Shown here in pieces: positions 50,601 to 62,130 of a DNA stretch of 64,000 bases; the first letter of the stretch is position 1, and the number at the start of each line of letters is the position of its first letter. This DNA comes from Patagioenas fasciata (Eukaryota > Chordata > Aves > Columbiformes > Columbidae): positions 25,068,867 through 25,132,866 of the forward strand of contig NC_092525.1 in NCBI RefSeq assembly GCF_037038585.1, read 5' to 3'. Under the pieces are notes generated by a model. That model made no database searches. It was not told the origin of the DNA and saw only the letters and a list, made by a program, of their open reading frames with translations. Made by a program: the position numbers and the translations under genes.

Positions 50601-51341
50601 GTTGCAGAGGCCTGTCTGGAGGAAAAAATGAGGTAGGTGTTGTTGGCCTGGAGGACAGTGACCACAGCACAGCAGCAACCTCAGCTAGAGAGCTGGAGGT
50701 GGGAGGGGAGATTGTGCAAGAAAATGTTTCACCAAGGAAAGCTGAAAAATGATTTTCAGTGAGGACAGTGAAAATCTCCCTAACACGAAGGACAGACAGG
50801 AGAACCCTATGTAAAGTTTTGATTGACAGTAAATACAGTGGCTCTAGCTGCTCTAGTGTAATTAGAGTTGTTTATGGGAAGCTGTCAAGATTGCATGTTG
50901 CTTTGATAATTGGCATGTACGATGTATAAATAAATTACTTACGAACTGATTTAAGGAAAAAGAGAAAAAAAAGAAAAAAAGCTTTTTCAGATACACTTGC
51001 AGCCTGTTAAAGAGCAATGTCATTTGTGTCAAAGATCTGAAGAGTGACAGGACTTTGGACAAACATCAAGAGAGGAGTTTTTCTGTGGAAAACAGAGATG
51101 GAGGACAGCTCCTGTGACTGTAACTTCATTGCCAGTACAGAGCAACGTGCCTCCATGTGAAACTGAAACTCTAGAAAAACGGTCACAACTCAAGTAGATT
51201 GAACTTGATAGTATAAGATTGGCATAAATAAAACCAAAAATCCTGCAGGATTTTTCAGGAAGGTTGTAGTATGTTGCTTTGCTGTGTTACATGTTTTGAA
51301 AACTTGACTAATCAGCAAAAAATGTACATAACGTGTGTTTT

Positions 51342-51367
51342 CATATGCATACATACGTACATATATA
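51342..51367. repeat. 26-base alternating pyrimidine-purine tract
   Basis: From C51342 to A51367 every step alternates pyrimidine and purine. The tract includes the palindromes CATATG, ATGCAT and TACGTA. Such tracts can adopt left-handed or cruciform structures, although the AT steps make Z-DNA less favourable. Confidence 0.7.
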
Positions 51368-52183
51368 ACATTCATAAACACACAGGTACAAAGACTTGGA
51401 TTTCTTCTTTCTGTTCTGATCTGTTTACTCACTGTCTCCTCTTTCATGAAAAAACTTTAGTCTGGTTCATTGAAAAAAAATCATCAGTGGAGGATGAGAA
51501 TTAATTCTGCTACCAGCTGTGGACGTGATAGAATTCAGTGTTGCCGTTTATCAAATGAAAAGAGTAGTTTGGCTGCAATGAGACAATATGTTCCACAGAT
51601 GTACTTTACCAACATGTTTATGCTGGATGTTGAATGGGCACTGACTGTTAGAAAGTTTAAAACAAGCTCAGATATCTTGGCAATAGTCGCCACCCAAACA
51701 GTTTAAGCAGTGGTGGAAGCTGTGATGGCCTTCTGAGTTCATGCTCTGTCTCATTATTTGCATTTAATATAATTTTCAAGTGCATAAAAATGCAGTGTAG
51801 TGTTTTTTTGAATGTTTTGAATGTTTTTGAAAATAACAGACCCATTATTCACTAATAAGGTTATCTCTATGTAAACCAGGGTTTTGTTGCAATTTCTAAG
51901 AAGTTGAAGGTTGCTTATCCAGTGTTGAATGCAACCTGTCATCCACACCTTTTCATACATACAATTTTGGTGAACTACTTGAGACTTCAATGTTCATCCA
52001 ACTCTTCCTAGCTTACCCTGGGACCAGCACTTTTCCGTTCTTCGGAATTATAGATTATGAAAGCACAAGTGCCCTTAATCCAAGTTTGTTTCTCATCTAG
52101 GTTCGCTGTGATCAAATAATCTTTTAATCTTCTTTCTGGGAATGTACACATACAGTGTGACCTTTCAGAGGCTCTTGTGATTT

Positions 52184-52199
52184 AAAAAAAAAAAAAAAA
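52184..52199. repeat. Poly(A) run of 16
   Basis: An uninterrupted A16 tract with no recognisable retrocopy upstream. Confidence 0.85.
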
Positions 52200-52420
52200 G
52201 CCTTTCTAATAAAGCCGGTTCCAGGCTTTTAACTGGTTCTTTTTCTGAAATCTAGTAATAAATATTAAGGTGCTACTTTTATTTTCTTTGATATTCTCAA
52301 ATTTTCTGTTCATAAGTCTAAACATTTCATTAGTCTTTCTGACCAGACACATTATTAAATGATTAAACACTGCAATGCAGGGATTGAAAAAAAATCATAT
52401 AAGCACCTGGTTGAGAGACA

Positions 52421-52543
52421 GGGGATGGTGGTGTGTGTGGTGGTGGTTTTTTTTTGTGTTGGTTGGTTGGTCGTTGTTGTTGTTTTGTTTGGTGTTTTTG
52501 TTGTTGGTGGTGGTGGTGGTGGTGGTTTTTGCGTGTGTGTGTC
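52421..52543 (+). repeat. G/T-only tract with (GGT)n core
   Basis: From 52426 to 52531 the + strand contains no A and a single C (52472). It includes GTTG and GTT repeats and a run of about seven GGT units at 52506-52525. Repeated GG pairs could form two-layer quadruplexes. Frames crossing it give Val/Gly/Phe-rich artefact proteins. Confidence 0.85.
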
Positions 52544-53215
52544 TCTTGGGATCTTAACCTAGTAAGACTTCTATAACAAAACCAATTTGAATAAGTCCTT
52601 TTTATCTTTAAACTGATGCTGCATCCTGGTAAACATTAGAAACAAAAATAAAAATATGTATACCAGAGGACTTAGAGTTTATCTTGAAGGATAAAATGTG
52701 TGTGTGAGTAAAGCTTTGGTTTAGGAACAGATATTTTAAGTATGTGAATATTTGGTGGGGGTAGTGGAGGGAAAGGTGCACAGAAAGCTTTCCCTATTTA
52801 CCTGTGGATCACTATGCAATTACATTATTTCTGTTGTTTCAGTAGTGAAAATTATATGTGTTTCAGGGATTGTTGAGGGATAGTTTTTCCTGAAAAGTAG
52901 GTGCTTCTTCCAGCAAGACCTTTTTATGTCAGAAGTATGAAATATTTAAAGGAAATTGAAAATGTGGAATATGCAGGAAAAATTTAAGGCATAGAAATTA
53001 TAGCTAAGAAAATGGTAAGGAAAAGAAGTTGGCTAAAAGTGATCCTCTTCATTGAACTGATTACAAATAGGCTGCTTGAATTAAGAAATGGGATTATTCT
53101 AATGTCTTGATGTAATTGTCGAAGAGTCCTCTGCCTCAGACCCAGGTAGAATAAATTTGACAGCAAGAAAGTCACTGGTATGTCTGTGTGCTACCCAAGC
53201 ACCCAAAATCCTGAT

Positions 53216-53237
53216 TTTTTTTTTCTTTTTTTTTATT
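53216..53237. repeat. T-rich homopolymer-like tract
   Basis: T runs interrupted by a single C. Low-complexity sequence only. Confidence 0.7.
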
Positions 53238-56200
53238 CTTGTGTATGATATTTATGTTGCTAGTGATTTTATTAAAAGCAACTCTGTTTTTAAGTGATGT
53301 TTTTTTATAATTGGTGTTTATATTGGGTAGCATGATGTGACCTTTTTCCGTTTTCAGAAGGCTTCCGTTCTTCATCTTGCTTTGTTTCCCTGTTCCACAT
53401 TACATAGTTAAACTTGCATAATAATAAAACAGTCTAAAGCCTGGGATCATTTGTGCCTTTTCTGGATAGCTCTCTTCAGGAACTGAATGATGCTGTCAAA
53501 CAGGAGGAGGCTCAGTGTTGTTGTTTTTTTTTTCTCTTTTCTTTAAGTTGCATGTCTTTGAGATGTATTACAGTCAAAATACTCTTCCATCCCCAAATAA
53601 AAGTTTGTACTTTGAAACTAGTAAGAAGATTCCTACTGATGGCTAGAATTTTTTCACTGGAAATGAGAGAGGAACAAGAAAGTGTATTAACAGATCATAG
53701 GATGATTGAGAGAGACAAATTTATTATCTCTTCAGCAGGGTATTTCGCAAAGAAAAGAGTACAATTGTACAAGGGATTGGTGAGAATTTGTCTTGGGATA
53801 CTGTTCCTGTCTCTGGTTGCTCAAGATCAAGCCATGTGAATTCAAAGAAGATGGAGTGCAAAGTGCTATTCCATGGAGGTTAAGAGGGAATATACAGTAG
53901 GCAGGATGGGGGAATGGGGAAGTCAGAGGGTGTGAGGCTTAGGGTGTGTTGATGCATCACTGACGTCTGAATTGTGAAAATGAGAAGTGGAAATCTGTAA
54001 AAATACTATTATATGAGATCCATGTAGTGTGCATGTGATTTGAATATTATAACTATGGAAATGGATTTCACAGATGTAAATCTTGAGAATTCATTATTAT
54101 TCACATGAAATTTTCTGCTCGTGAACCTGTGAAGTGATTTCAGCTTTTGCAGATGTTTTCATACTGTTATATATTTGCATAATGTTTGGATAAGTGGCCT
54201 TTAACCTGTTCATTTGATCATGAGCTGTTTGATTTTTTGCTTGCTATTCATTATTTTACAGTATGAAATTGGTTACTTAAGTAATATGCTATGGCCTTTT
54301 ACTTAATTGAAAACTTATGAGATAGTGGCTTGAATAGCATTAAGCATAGTCAATAATGAAAATTAATAGACTCACTGAATATTTGAGTATAGGTAATAAC
54401 CAGTATTCATATAGCTATGTAGTGTGGACAATAGTTGTATGTTATATATAAAGATTTTTTTTTCTTATCACTAATACAAGTAGAATATTCTTTTGAGTTT
54501 TTATAATACATAAATGTTGTCCATCTGGGTTGATCAAAACAAATTTTGAAGCTCATGAGCAATTTCAAAGGGCAATCAAGGTGTCAGAAATTAAAGTTTC
54601 TGTAAATTTTGTGACAATCAGGGGCCTGCAGATGGAAGGATGCCAGAACAAGATACTGCTGGATATCGTTAAAGGAGCTGCAGTTGCAATTGAGTTCCTC
54701 AGCTGTTCTGAGTCACAGCAACTAGCTCTCCTAAAGGTTACTGCAGAAACATGAAGCTCTGAACAGACTTTGATCCATGAGACTGTTCAGCCTTTCAACA
54801 GGTAGGAAATTTTGCAGGGAACAAGAGAACAGAGACGTGATGAGCAGAGGCAGTACAGTCCAATATAAATAGCCATCAGAAGTTAGGACATGCATTTTCA
54901 GTAAGTGGGGGACCATTTGTTCTGCTAAGATACAATTTTGGAACTCATCTGTGCCAGGTAGCATAAAAACATGTAATGAGGATTTAATCCCTGCCTGAGG
55001 AGTTTATATTTTTTAATGTGAAAATAGAAATATACGGTATAGATACCTGGAGTATGTGAAGGAAGTAATTAGAAAATGACAATTAATGTAGTAAGAGATT
55101 TAAATGCAAAGAACAAATAGATGTGAACAGAGTAGAACTGTAAACAGAATGCAAATTTATTAATTTCTAGAAGAAAGGAAGAAAACTTGCTACTCTCCCA
55201 TATCTGTTATTTCAAGGAAATTATTTTTGTCTAGAATTGAATCAGAGTAATAGAGCTGTGTTTCTTAACAGGAAGTTATGAATCAGAGTATGCTAAATGT
55301 GCATGTAGAGAAGAATTGCTCCATTATCTTTGAATACAACCACACAGATATCTGTGTAGGTATGTAAAGATACCAGCCTTCTTTCTTACTGTTCAGTGTA
55401 AGGACACCTACTCACAGTCTCCTGTAGTACTTAATTTACATTGTATCATTGTCCTTTATAGATTCTCTTTCATTCTCGATGACTATATTTTTTTAGCATT
55501 TCCAAAAAAAAAAATAACATCTGCCTGAGAAAAGCCTCTGTTAAACTGAGCGGAGCCAGTTTCCAGGAGGAATTTGGGAAGGCTGAGTATAGTTTTTGTG
55601 GATGGCATGTTTTCTGGTTCTGCAACTACTTTTACATATAACATGCTTTAGTTTTAAAGTAGTGTATAGACAGTCCAAAGTCTGTAGGAAGCATTGTGCA
55701 AAGGTGTATACAGACCAGAAGGCATAGAAACAATAAAGTAAAAGAAATACCCCAGAATCGAACACTGAGGCAAGAATACAATGGAATTTGGATAATCCTG
55801 TCACCTGCACAGAGCTATGTTAAAGGTAACTGAATGTTATGTCCTATGGAGGATAATATTTGTTTAAAAATATTTCGTTTTTAAATGATCTAAAACATTA
55901 TTAATTATATGAGTTTTTCTTCTATAAATACATTTAAACTTGTTTTACTTCAGCCATAGTATTTTCATGATCTTCCTAGTAAATAGTTCGAGCCATATGG
56001 CTTTTTTGACACAGGACCAAATTATGTATTTTCTAAATTTTATGTATTTCAACTTTAATTGTACCTGAAAATGATTTTTCTTGCTGACAGAGGAATGAAC
56101 GGAAAGTGTTGTGGTACTGTGACCCTTTAAGTGCAGTCCAGATCAGTTTGGTTAAGAGCATTTTGTCAAGCTTATTTCTTTCTAACCTTTTTGCTGTGTT

Positions 56201-56282
56201 CTGACTATGAAATACGGCAGATTTGTTCTTCACAGAGCACTTCAGGCTGATGTAAAATGCTGAGGCCTGCGCTACAGTAGCT

Positions 56283-56350
56283 ACACACACACACACAAAA
56301 AAACAAACAAAAAACCCCCAAAACAACCAAAAAAAACCCCAAAACAAACA
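56283..56350. repeat. A/C-only tract: (AC)n to A-rich with C runs
   Basis: These 68 consecutive bases contain only A and C. They begin with AC dinucleotides, pass through AAAC units and end with C5 (56315-56319) and C4 (56337-56340) blocks among A runs. It has the same character as the 52.4-kb G/T tract but on the opposite strand. Confidence 0.85.
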
Positions 56351-58623
56351 GAAAAGGAAGGTCTCCTTATAATAATGGCATTGAAATCACTGGTGAATGC
56401 TTCTCCTCAGAAGCCTTATGAGACTGTATATTAAGTATCCTGAGTTTGGGATAAATCTCCAGCTGCATGTAAATGAAACATAATAGAATTACAAAATATG
56501 TATTGTCTGTGAAAATAGTGCTGAATGCAAGATAAGAATAAACTAATTCAAGTACTTTTCCCCTTCTGGGGTAAGTAAAGATTTCTTTGCCATTACAGAG
56601 AGGGTGGAAACTTACTACGGTTGGTTACTCAGGCATAAACACAGTTGTGGCTGAGGTATCTCATGACAATATTGACCGTGGCTACTCATCTTGACTTGTG
56701 CTGATTGACATGTTTCGCATTTAGAGTAGTCTGTCAAGCTGACGCGAGCTAAAACTTAAATGGATGACTTGGCACATATATGAGAAGTTCATTTGTATCA
56801 AAGATATTGATCTAAGCTTTTTCGATTGGGGAACTGTTCAATCATATCTTCTTCACAGATCTACTGCAGTTAATAAATTCAGGAACTTCAACACTGTCAG
56901 AAGACACTCCTAGGCTCCCAACTGCAGGCTGTATCAAGTAAATTCCCTAGACACATTCTTCCAAATTAGCCTAATACCATCAGACTTAGCATGTGTATTC
57001 CCTTCTGTTCAAAAGGAAAAGGATAACCTAAGATGCTTCTTGTTCTGTGGAAATGAAGTAGTGGGAAATTAATGCTAGTGGTTACTATGGTAGTTGCAAC
57101 TTTTCTGATCCCATGGTGTTAAAATTGAGCTCCAAGCAAAGTAGGAGCAGGAGAACAAGACAAGCCAGAAATGGACAAGAGTGTTGTGTATTTTAAAGGA
57201 ATAGAGCCTCCCTTGTAGTATGGATGTTGATGGATTGCTAGCCAAAAACTCAGCACTATTTCACAGACTGGTACTTTGGTTCCATGTGTTGCTGTGGTCA
57301 GTACTGTGAGCTCAGTCTCCTCAAAGTTGTTTTCACAGGGAAAAAATAATATTGTAGCAGAAGCACAGTGCTCTGAATTAGTTTTGTTATCAAAATCCCC
57401 TTTTCAATGCAGTTTATCATCAACTGGTGTTATGGGCTTAGAATATTTTTAGGGAACTGAGCAAGAAAACAAGTTTTGCTGCTTGAGCCAAGATCAATGT
57501 ATTTTAACACCTATCCTCAAGGCAATAATGATCGTATTTAAAATGATTGTTTTGAAAAGTGTCAATGCTCTGAAGTAGCAGCTCAAGAACTTTGTTAGCG
57601 ATGCTGCTGTGCATAAATGTGTGTGTATTAGCTGGCAGATTATGATCCAGTGTTGCTCATGGGAGTTAATGGCAGAGCAAGCATTTGTTCTTATATCAGA
57701 AACCTTAAACATGGAGAAGTGCTTGTGCATTATAGTAAATTTCTGGCAACTACCGTGGCTGATTCTTGGGCTTCTCTGAGGCTGCTTCTTTCATGCATTA
57801 ATTTGCAGGGGAAAATGGTTTTACAGTTAATGAGACGTAGAAACATGATTTGGAAAAATAAGGAAGCATTTCATGATTATCATTCTCAGCAGTCCATCAT
57901 GAGTCCACCATACCTTTCCAACAGGGTGCAAGGGCAACTAATAAATGTTTTTTTCTAATCTTTCTTCTTATTTTTGAGGCAACATAAAAGGAACTGAGAG
58001 ATAGAAAGAAAATCGCCCAATGATTACGTGAAATAAATCAACTAAGTCAAAATATATCCACGATCTCTGTTTTTTGCAGGGCGTTGAGCAACAAACCTTG
58101 CTTGGCTTTTATATGAATTAGAAAAATATATGTTAGAAGCAAACTGTTTAGCAAATGTCCAGATGCTTGTAAAGGCTTTCAACATGATCTGATTAAAAAA
58201 AAAAAGTACTTCTGTGTTTCTGAGTGACTCTGTAGCTAAGAAAATATGTCTGTTGGGTGTGTACACCTGTTTCTGTGGTGTTATTGTTCAAGTGTTGGCT
58301 GCTCTAAACAGTGCTATTCTCAGCAGCAGTGTTTGCAGGAAGAAACTATGGGAAGGTTGGATATACTTGTCTCCAGTGTTGGTCCATGTTTTATTCCAGG
58401 AAGAAAAGTTCTGGGAATAATAAAATCAAATTAGCAGGAGCATTCCTAGCTGAGATTCAGGAAAAGCAGAGAGAATAATTTTGTTGGCCTGCTGTGAATG
58501 TAACCCTCTTTTCTATTTCAGTGTATGTTTCTGTTATGAAGATACCTTGTAGCTATGCTGAAATCTGAGCTATAGGGAATTTGTTAACCATTTTAAAATG
58601 CATGAATCGCTGTTCAAGTATGG

Positions 58624-58669
58624 GATGGATGTCTGCTACAGAGATGGATGTCTGCTACAGAGATGGATG
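58624..58669. repeat. 19-bp tandem repeat, 2.4 copies
   Basis: The unit ATGGATGTCTGCTACAGAG starts at 58625 and again at 58644, and a partial third copy starts at 58663. The copies are identical, pointing to a recent duplication and a likely copy-number polymorphism. Confidence 0.9.
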
Positions 58670-59341
58670 ACAATGGACTGATAGACATTGCTGTTATTCA
58701 TTGTGTGCTAGCAATTTTTGTGCAATAGAGGACTACGCTTTCTTGCATTTAAGCTAATAATCAGCTGTTCTTACTCTGATTATTGGAGACTTTTTAATGA
58801 ATTTTGTTGGACTCTACAGCCACATGAAATATATACAAATATGTTTCAGAATCAAGGCCAGAAGTGTTCTGAATTACACTTGGCCTCTCAGTTCCAGTCA
58901 TTCATCCTTTCTTATTGAACCTTATAATGAAGGTAAAAATGTTTAAACTACCATTCCCTACAGTCTAGCTAATGTATCAAATTTTATAAACTCTGAAGTG
59001 ATCAGGAAAGTAACTACAGCTCAGGGGTGGTATGCCTGAATGTCTTATTGCTGGCTTATCAAGCTTTCAGTCTCCTTTTTCCTCTAATTTATTTTTCCAT
59101 CATCTGAAAAAATATCTGAGAAACATAAATGTGTTCTCAAGCTAAGCAGATTTGTTTCTCACCGACAAAATCCACAGCCACTAAAATTTAATCTGTTTTA
59201 AAGGTTTAAGCCCAGCATAAGTGTTTTAATACACTGTTGGAGACAATCCAGAGATAAACTTCCAGTGAGAAGATGCAAAAGGGCATACACGTAGCCTTCC
59301 TGCATTTAAAAGTGTTATCTTTTTAAGAAGTTCTGAGCAAT

Positions 59342-59365
59342 TAAACAAACAAACAAAAACAACAA
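59342..59365. repeat. (AAAC)n microsatellite
   Basis: A short run of AAAC and AAC units, similar to those near 37.6 and 39.7 kb. Confidence 0.75.
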
Positions 59366-61387
59366 ACCAAAACTCTCTAAACTTGCTGTATTTTTAAGGA
59401 CTTCATAGGAAATCGTGTAATTTGCTATTGGTAATGACAGCAAGTAGGCAACATTTTCAAAGGGAGATTCAAGCCTTTTAGAGAAGTTTAAAATTGGAGG
59501 TACAGATCCACAATTTAGTAGATTTCTAAAATGACGTATTTTGGAATTATTGTTTATTGTGTTCTTGTGGTGTTCATGGAGTATTGTGAATTTTAATGCA
59601 ATATTTTTAATGTGAATGCAGTGGGATTTGCAAGGATTTTTTTTTCTTCAGTATACGTAGGGGTCCATATTGTTGGTGGTTTGATTTTTTTTTTTTTTAA
59701 AAAGGGCAAGAAGAGCAGTTGGACTACTTTGACGACCTTTTCCTCACCTAAACCAAAACCCTCTATTCTCCCAAACAACGGGATTTTATATTCATTGGTT
59801 TTCCTTTTCTATAAAAATGCAAATTTTAAAATGCTTTTAAGACTCAAAATTCATTAATTACCTAATGGCAGCAACAACTTCTAGTGTTGTTCAACATGAG
59901 TATTGACTTGGAAAATCCTTATTTCTAGAATAAAGACAAATTCTCATAGATATTTTTGTCTGTTCTAAGCTCAGCATTTTAAAAAACATCCAATTCAGGG
60001 TATTTAGATAATATGGATATGTTTTGCAATCCTCCATACTTTTTCCTCCTTTTTTTTCCCCTTTTTTTGTCATTTCTTCAGCTTCAGTTTCCATGCAGTT
60101 AATATCTAGTGACACATTTCTTCCAGACGTTTAATGAGAAACTTGTATTCTACACAGTCGCTCAAAGTTGATGAGAATAATTGCAATAGGATTGCTCAAA
60201 TGAGTGAGACCTTCAGAAGTGGCTGCTTTCTAATCCTGAACGAAGATCAAGCATTATTTTTTCTTATGCTTGTTTAAATTTAATTACATACAAATAAGAT
60301 ATAAGACTAGCAAATTCCTGAACAGAGAAAAATGTTAGATTATTCCTGTTTCCTCTGTGGCTGGATTTGTAGCGTCTTTCAAATATCTGCTCTTTCATCA
60401 ACTTTGGAAAATTTGAGTTTGGATTTGAATGCTATAGGTGAGGAGAATAAGAGGGATCCCTACACATTTCATGTGTGTACCTTATGAGTACATGGACACA
60501 CAACTGTAAAGGCAGTGCAGTTCAATCATTTCTCAGTTCCTTGATAAGCTGATGCTCTTCTAGCCTCCAGGAAGCTATACCTATGGCTGTGTATCCTGGA
60601 GACTTTAAAGAGATCCTTAATTTATGAACTGATATAAAGAAATTTTTGTTAGCAGGTAATAAGTTCTGTGAAACAACACAGGCCCTTAGGCATGATTCCA
60701 TTTCATGTTGCTGCCACATCCCTGCAAAAGTGTTGTAACTTAATACACAGAATAATTATATATGTGACAGACATTCTGCCAATATTTTTCTCCACTTCTT
60801 TTCTATCTGACTGCTTGATTTTTTGAAGGTAAAAACATAATGAATGTGTGTACTCTTTTGACTTTTTGTTGCTATTAAAAAAAAAGACATCGTTAATAAA
60901 TTTTATTCAAACAGTATTCTATATAAGATAGATTTCTAGTCTCAAAATATTGGGATATTTCAAATACTTCCAATGTGGCAAATGCTACAAAAATCCTTCT
61001 GAAAGATGTAGTGGCTAATCTGTATGCAGGCTATGGAAATATGAGTTGTTAAAAATCTGCCAGTTTATTATTTAATACTGAACTCTCTGTTGGTAACAAG
61101 AAACTGAATGAAAAAGATTGAAGACACGGAAGGGCAAAATATTTTGATAAATAGAGTGACTAAAATCTAGTGCTCTTTTCTTCTATCTTATTACACTGCT
61201 TATATGTTTTAACTACAACCTGGAAAGAATGATAATGTGCATTAGTTAAAGATCAAATTTTAATACGATCAAGCCATCCCTTTAGGTAATATCCATTTTC
61301 CTGTGCTTAAGGGATATAGACTTTTCATGCAGATTTCTCCTTGATAACCAAATAATCCCAAACAAATAAAAAGAACAAGAAACAAGA

Positions 61388-61473
61388 TGTTTTTGTGGTT
61401 TTGTTTGTTCGTTTTGTTGTTTTTTTTCTTTTTTTTTTTTCTTTTTTTGGTGTGATTTTTGTGTTTGTTTTGG
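61388..61473. repeat. T-rich, A-free tract
   Basis: TTTG and TTG units surround long T runs. No A occurs between 61388 and 61454. The minus-strand frame through it codes only Lys/Gln runs and is not a gene. Confidence 0.8.
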
Positions 61474-62100
61474 TCCTTCTTTAATAACTGCGTTTATTTT
61501 CATAGGTATGGAGAAATACAGGTCTGGGAGATGCTCTCCCTGGAAAACAACTGTTCACTCAAAGTGTGTGCTGGGCACAGATTTAAGCAATAAAGATTTT
61601 ATTCAAGAAGCTGGATGCAAAGCATGGAACAAGAGCCTCCCAAGACTGAAGCCTACATGTGAGTCATGTTGAAAAATTTCAAAACTTCAAATGCATCAGT
61701 TATAATCTACACCTGTTAAGGAATGGCAGGGAGAAAAATTACATCCCTATAGGGTCACAATTTTTTTTTAAAAGCTTGAAGATTATGATGAGGGAGTTAA
61801 ATGGAAATGGCAAAATTCAGTCAGATTTCCTGAAAGTCTGTTTGTTAGGTAGTCTGTGTTTCCACGATCCTCTTCCTCAGTGTCACTGTTATTCGTGCTG
61901 TCTTTGAGGTTTGCACTGTGAAGTTACTGTAATAGCTTCTGAGCAAGCTCGTACAGACAACCTCAAGGCAGGAGCTTTGAATCTTCAGGTACTTGCAGCT
62001 CTTGTTGGTCTGAGGAGGAGTGGGTTTCAAAGTTTTAATTGAGCTGAGACCTTTAATTTGTTTGTATAATATACTTTTTGCTCCAAGTAGGATGTAATTT

Positions 62101-62130
62101 GATGACGATGATGATGATTATTATTATTAT
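62101..62130. repeat. Compound (GAT)n(TAT)n microsatellite
   Basis: GAT/GAC triplets followed by TAT triplets in register, ten units in all. It is a likely polymorphic trinucleotide repeat. Confidence 0.85.

Noticed and set aside
53453..53839. 128-codon plus-strand frame
   Set aside because: It is one of the longer frames, but it has a Cys/Phe-rich stretch from a T-rich tract and no recognisable domain. This length is within chance expectation for 64 kb.
53900..53950. Possible G-quadruplex (G5, G4, G3, G3)
   Set aside because: The loops of 8 and 11 bases exceed the usual 7-base limit, so it is weaker than the 30.5-kb motif.
57650..57958. 102-codon plus-strand frame
   Set aside because: No domain, conserved motif or splice-site context was seen. 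It is probably chance.
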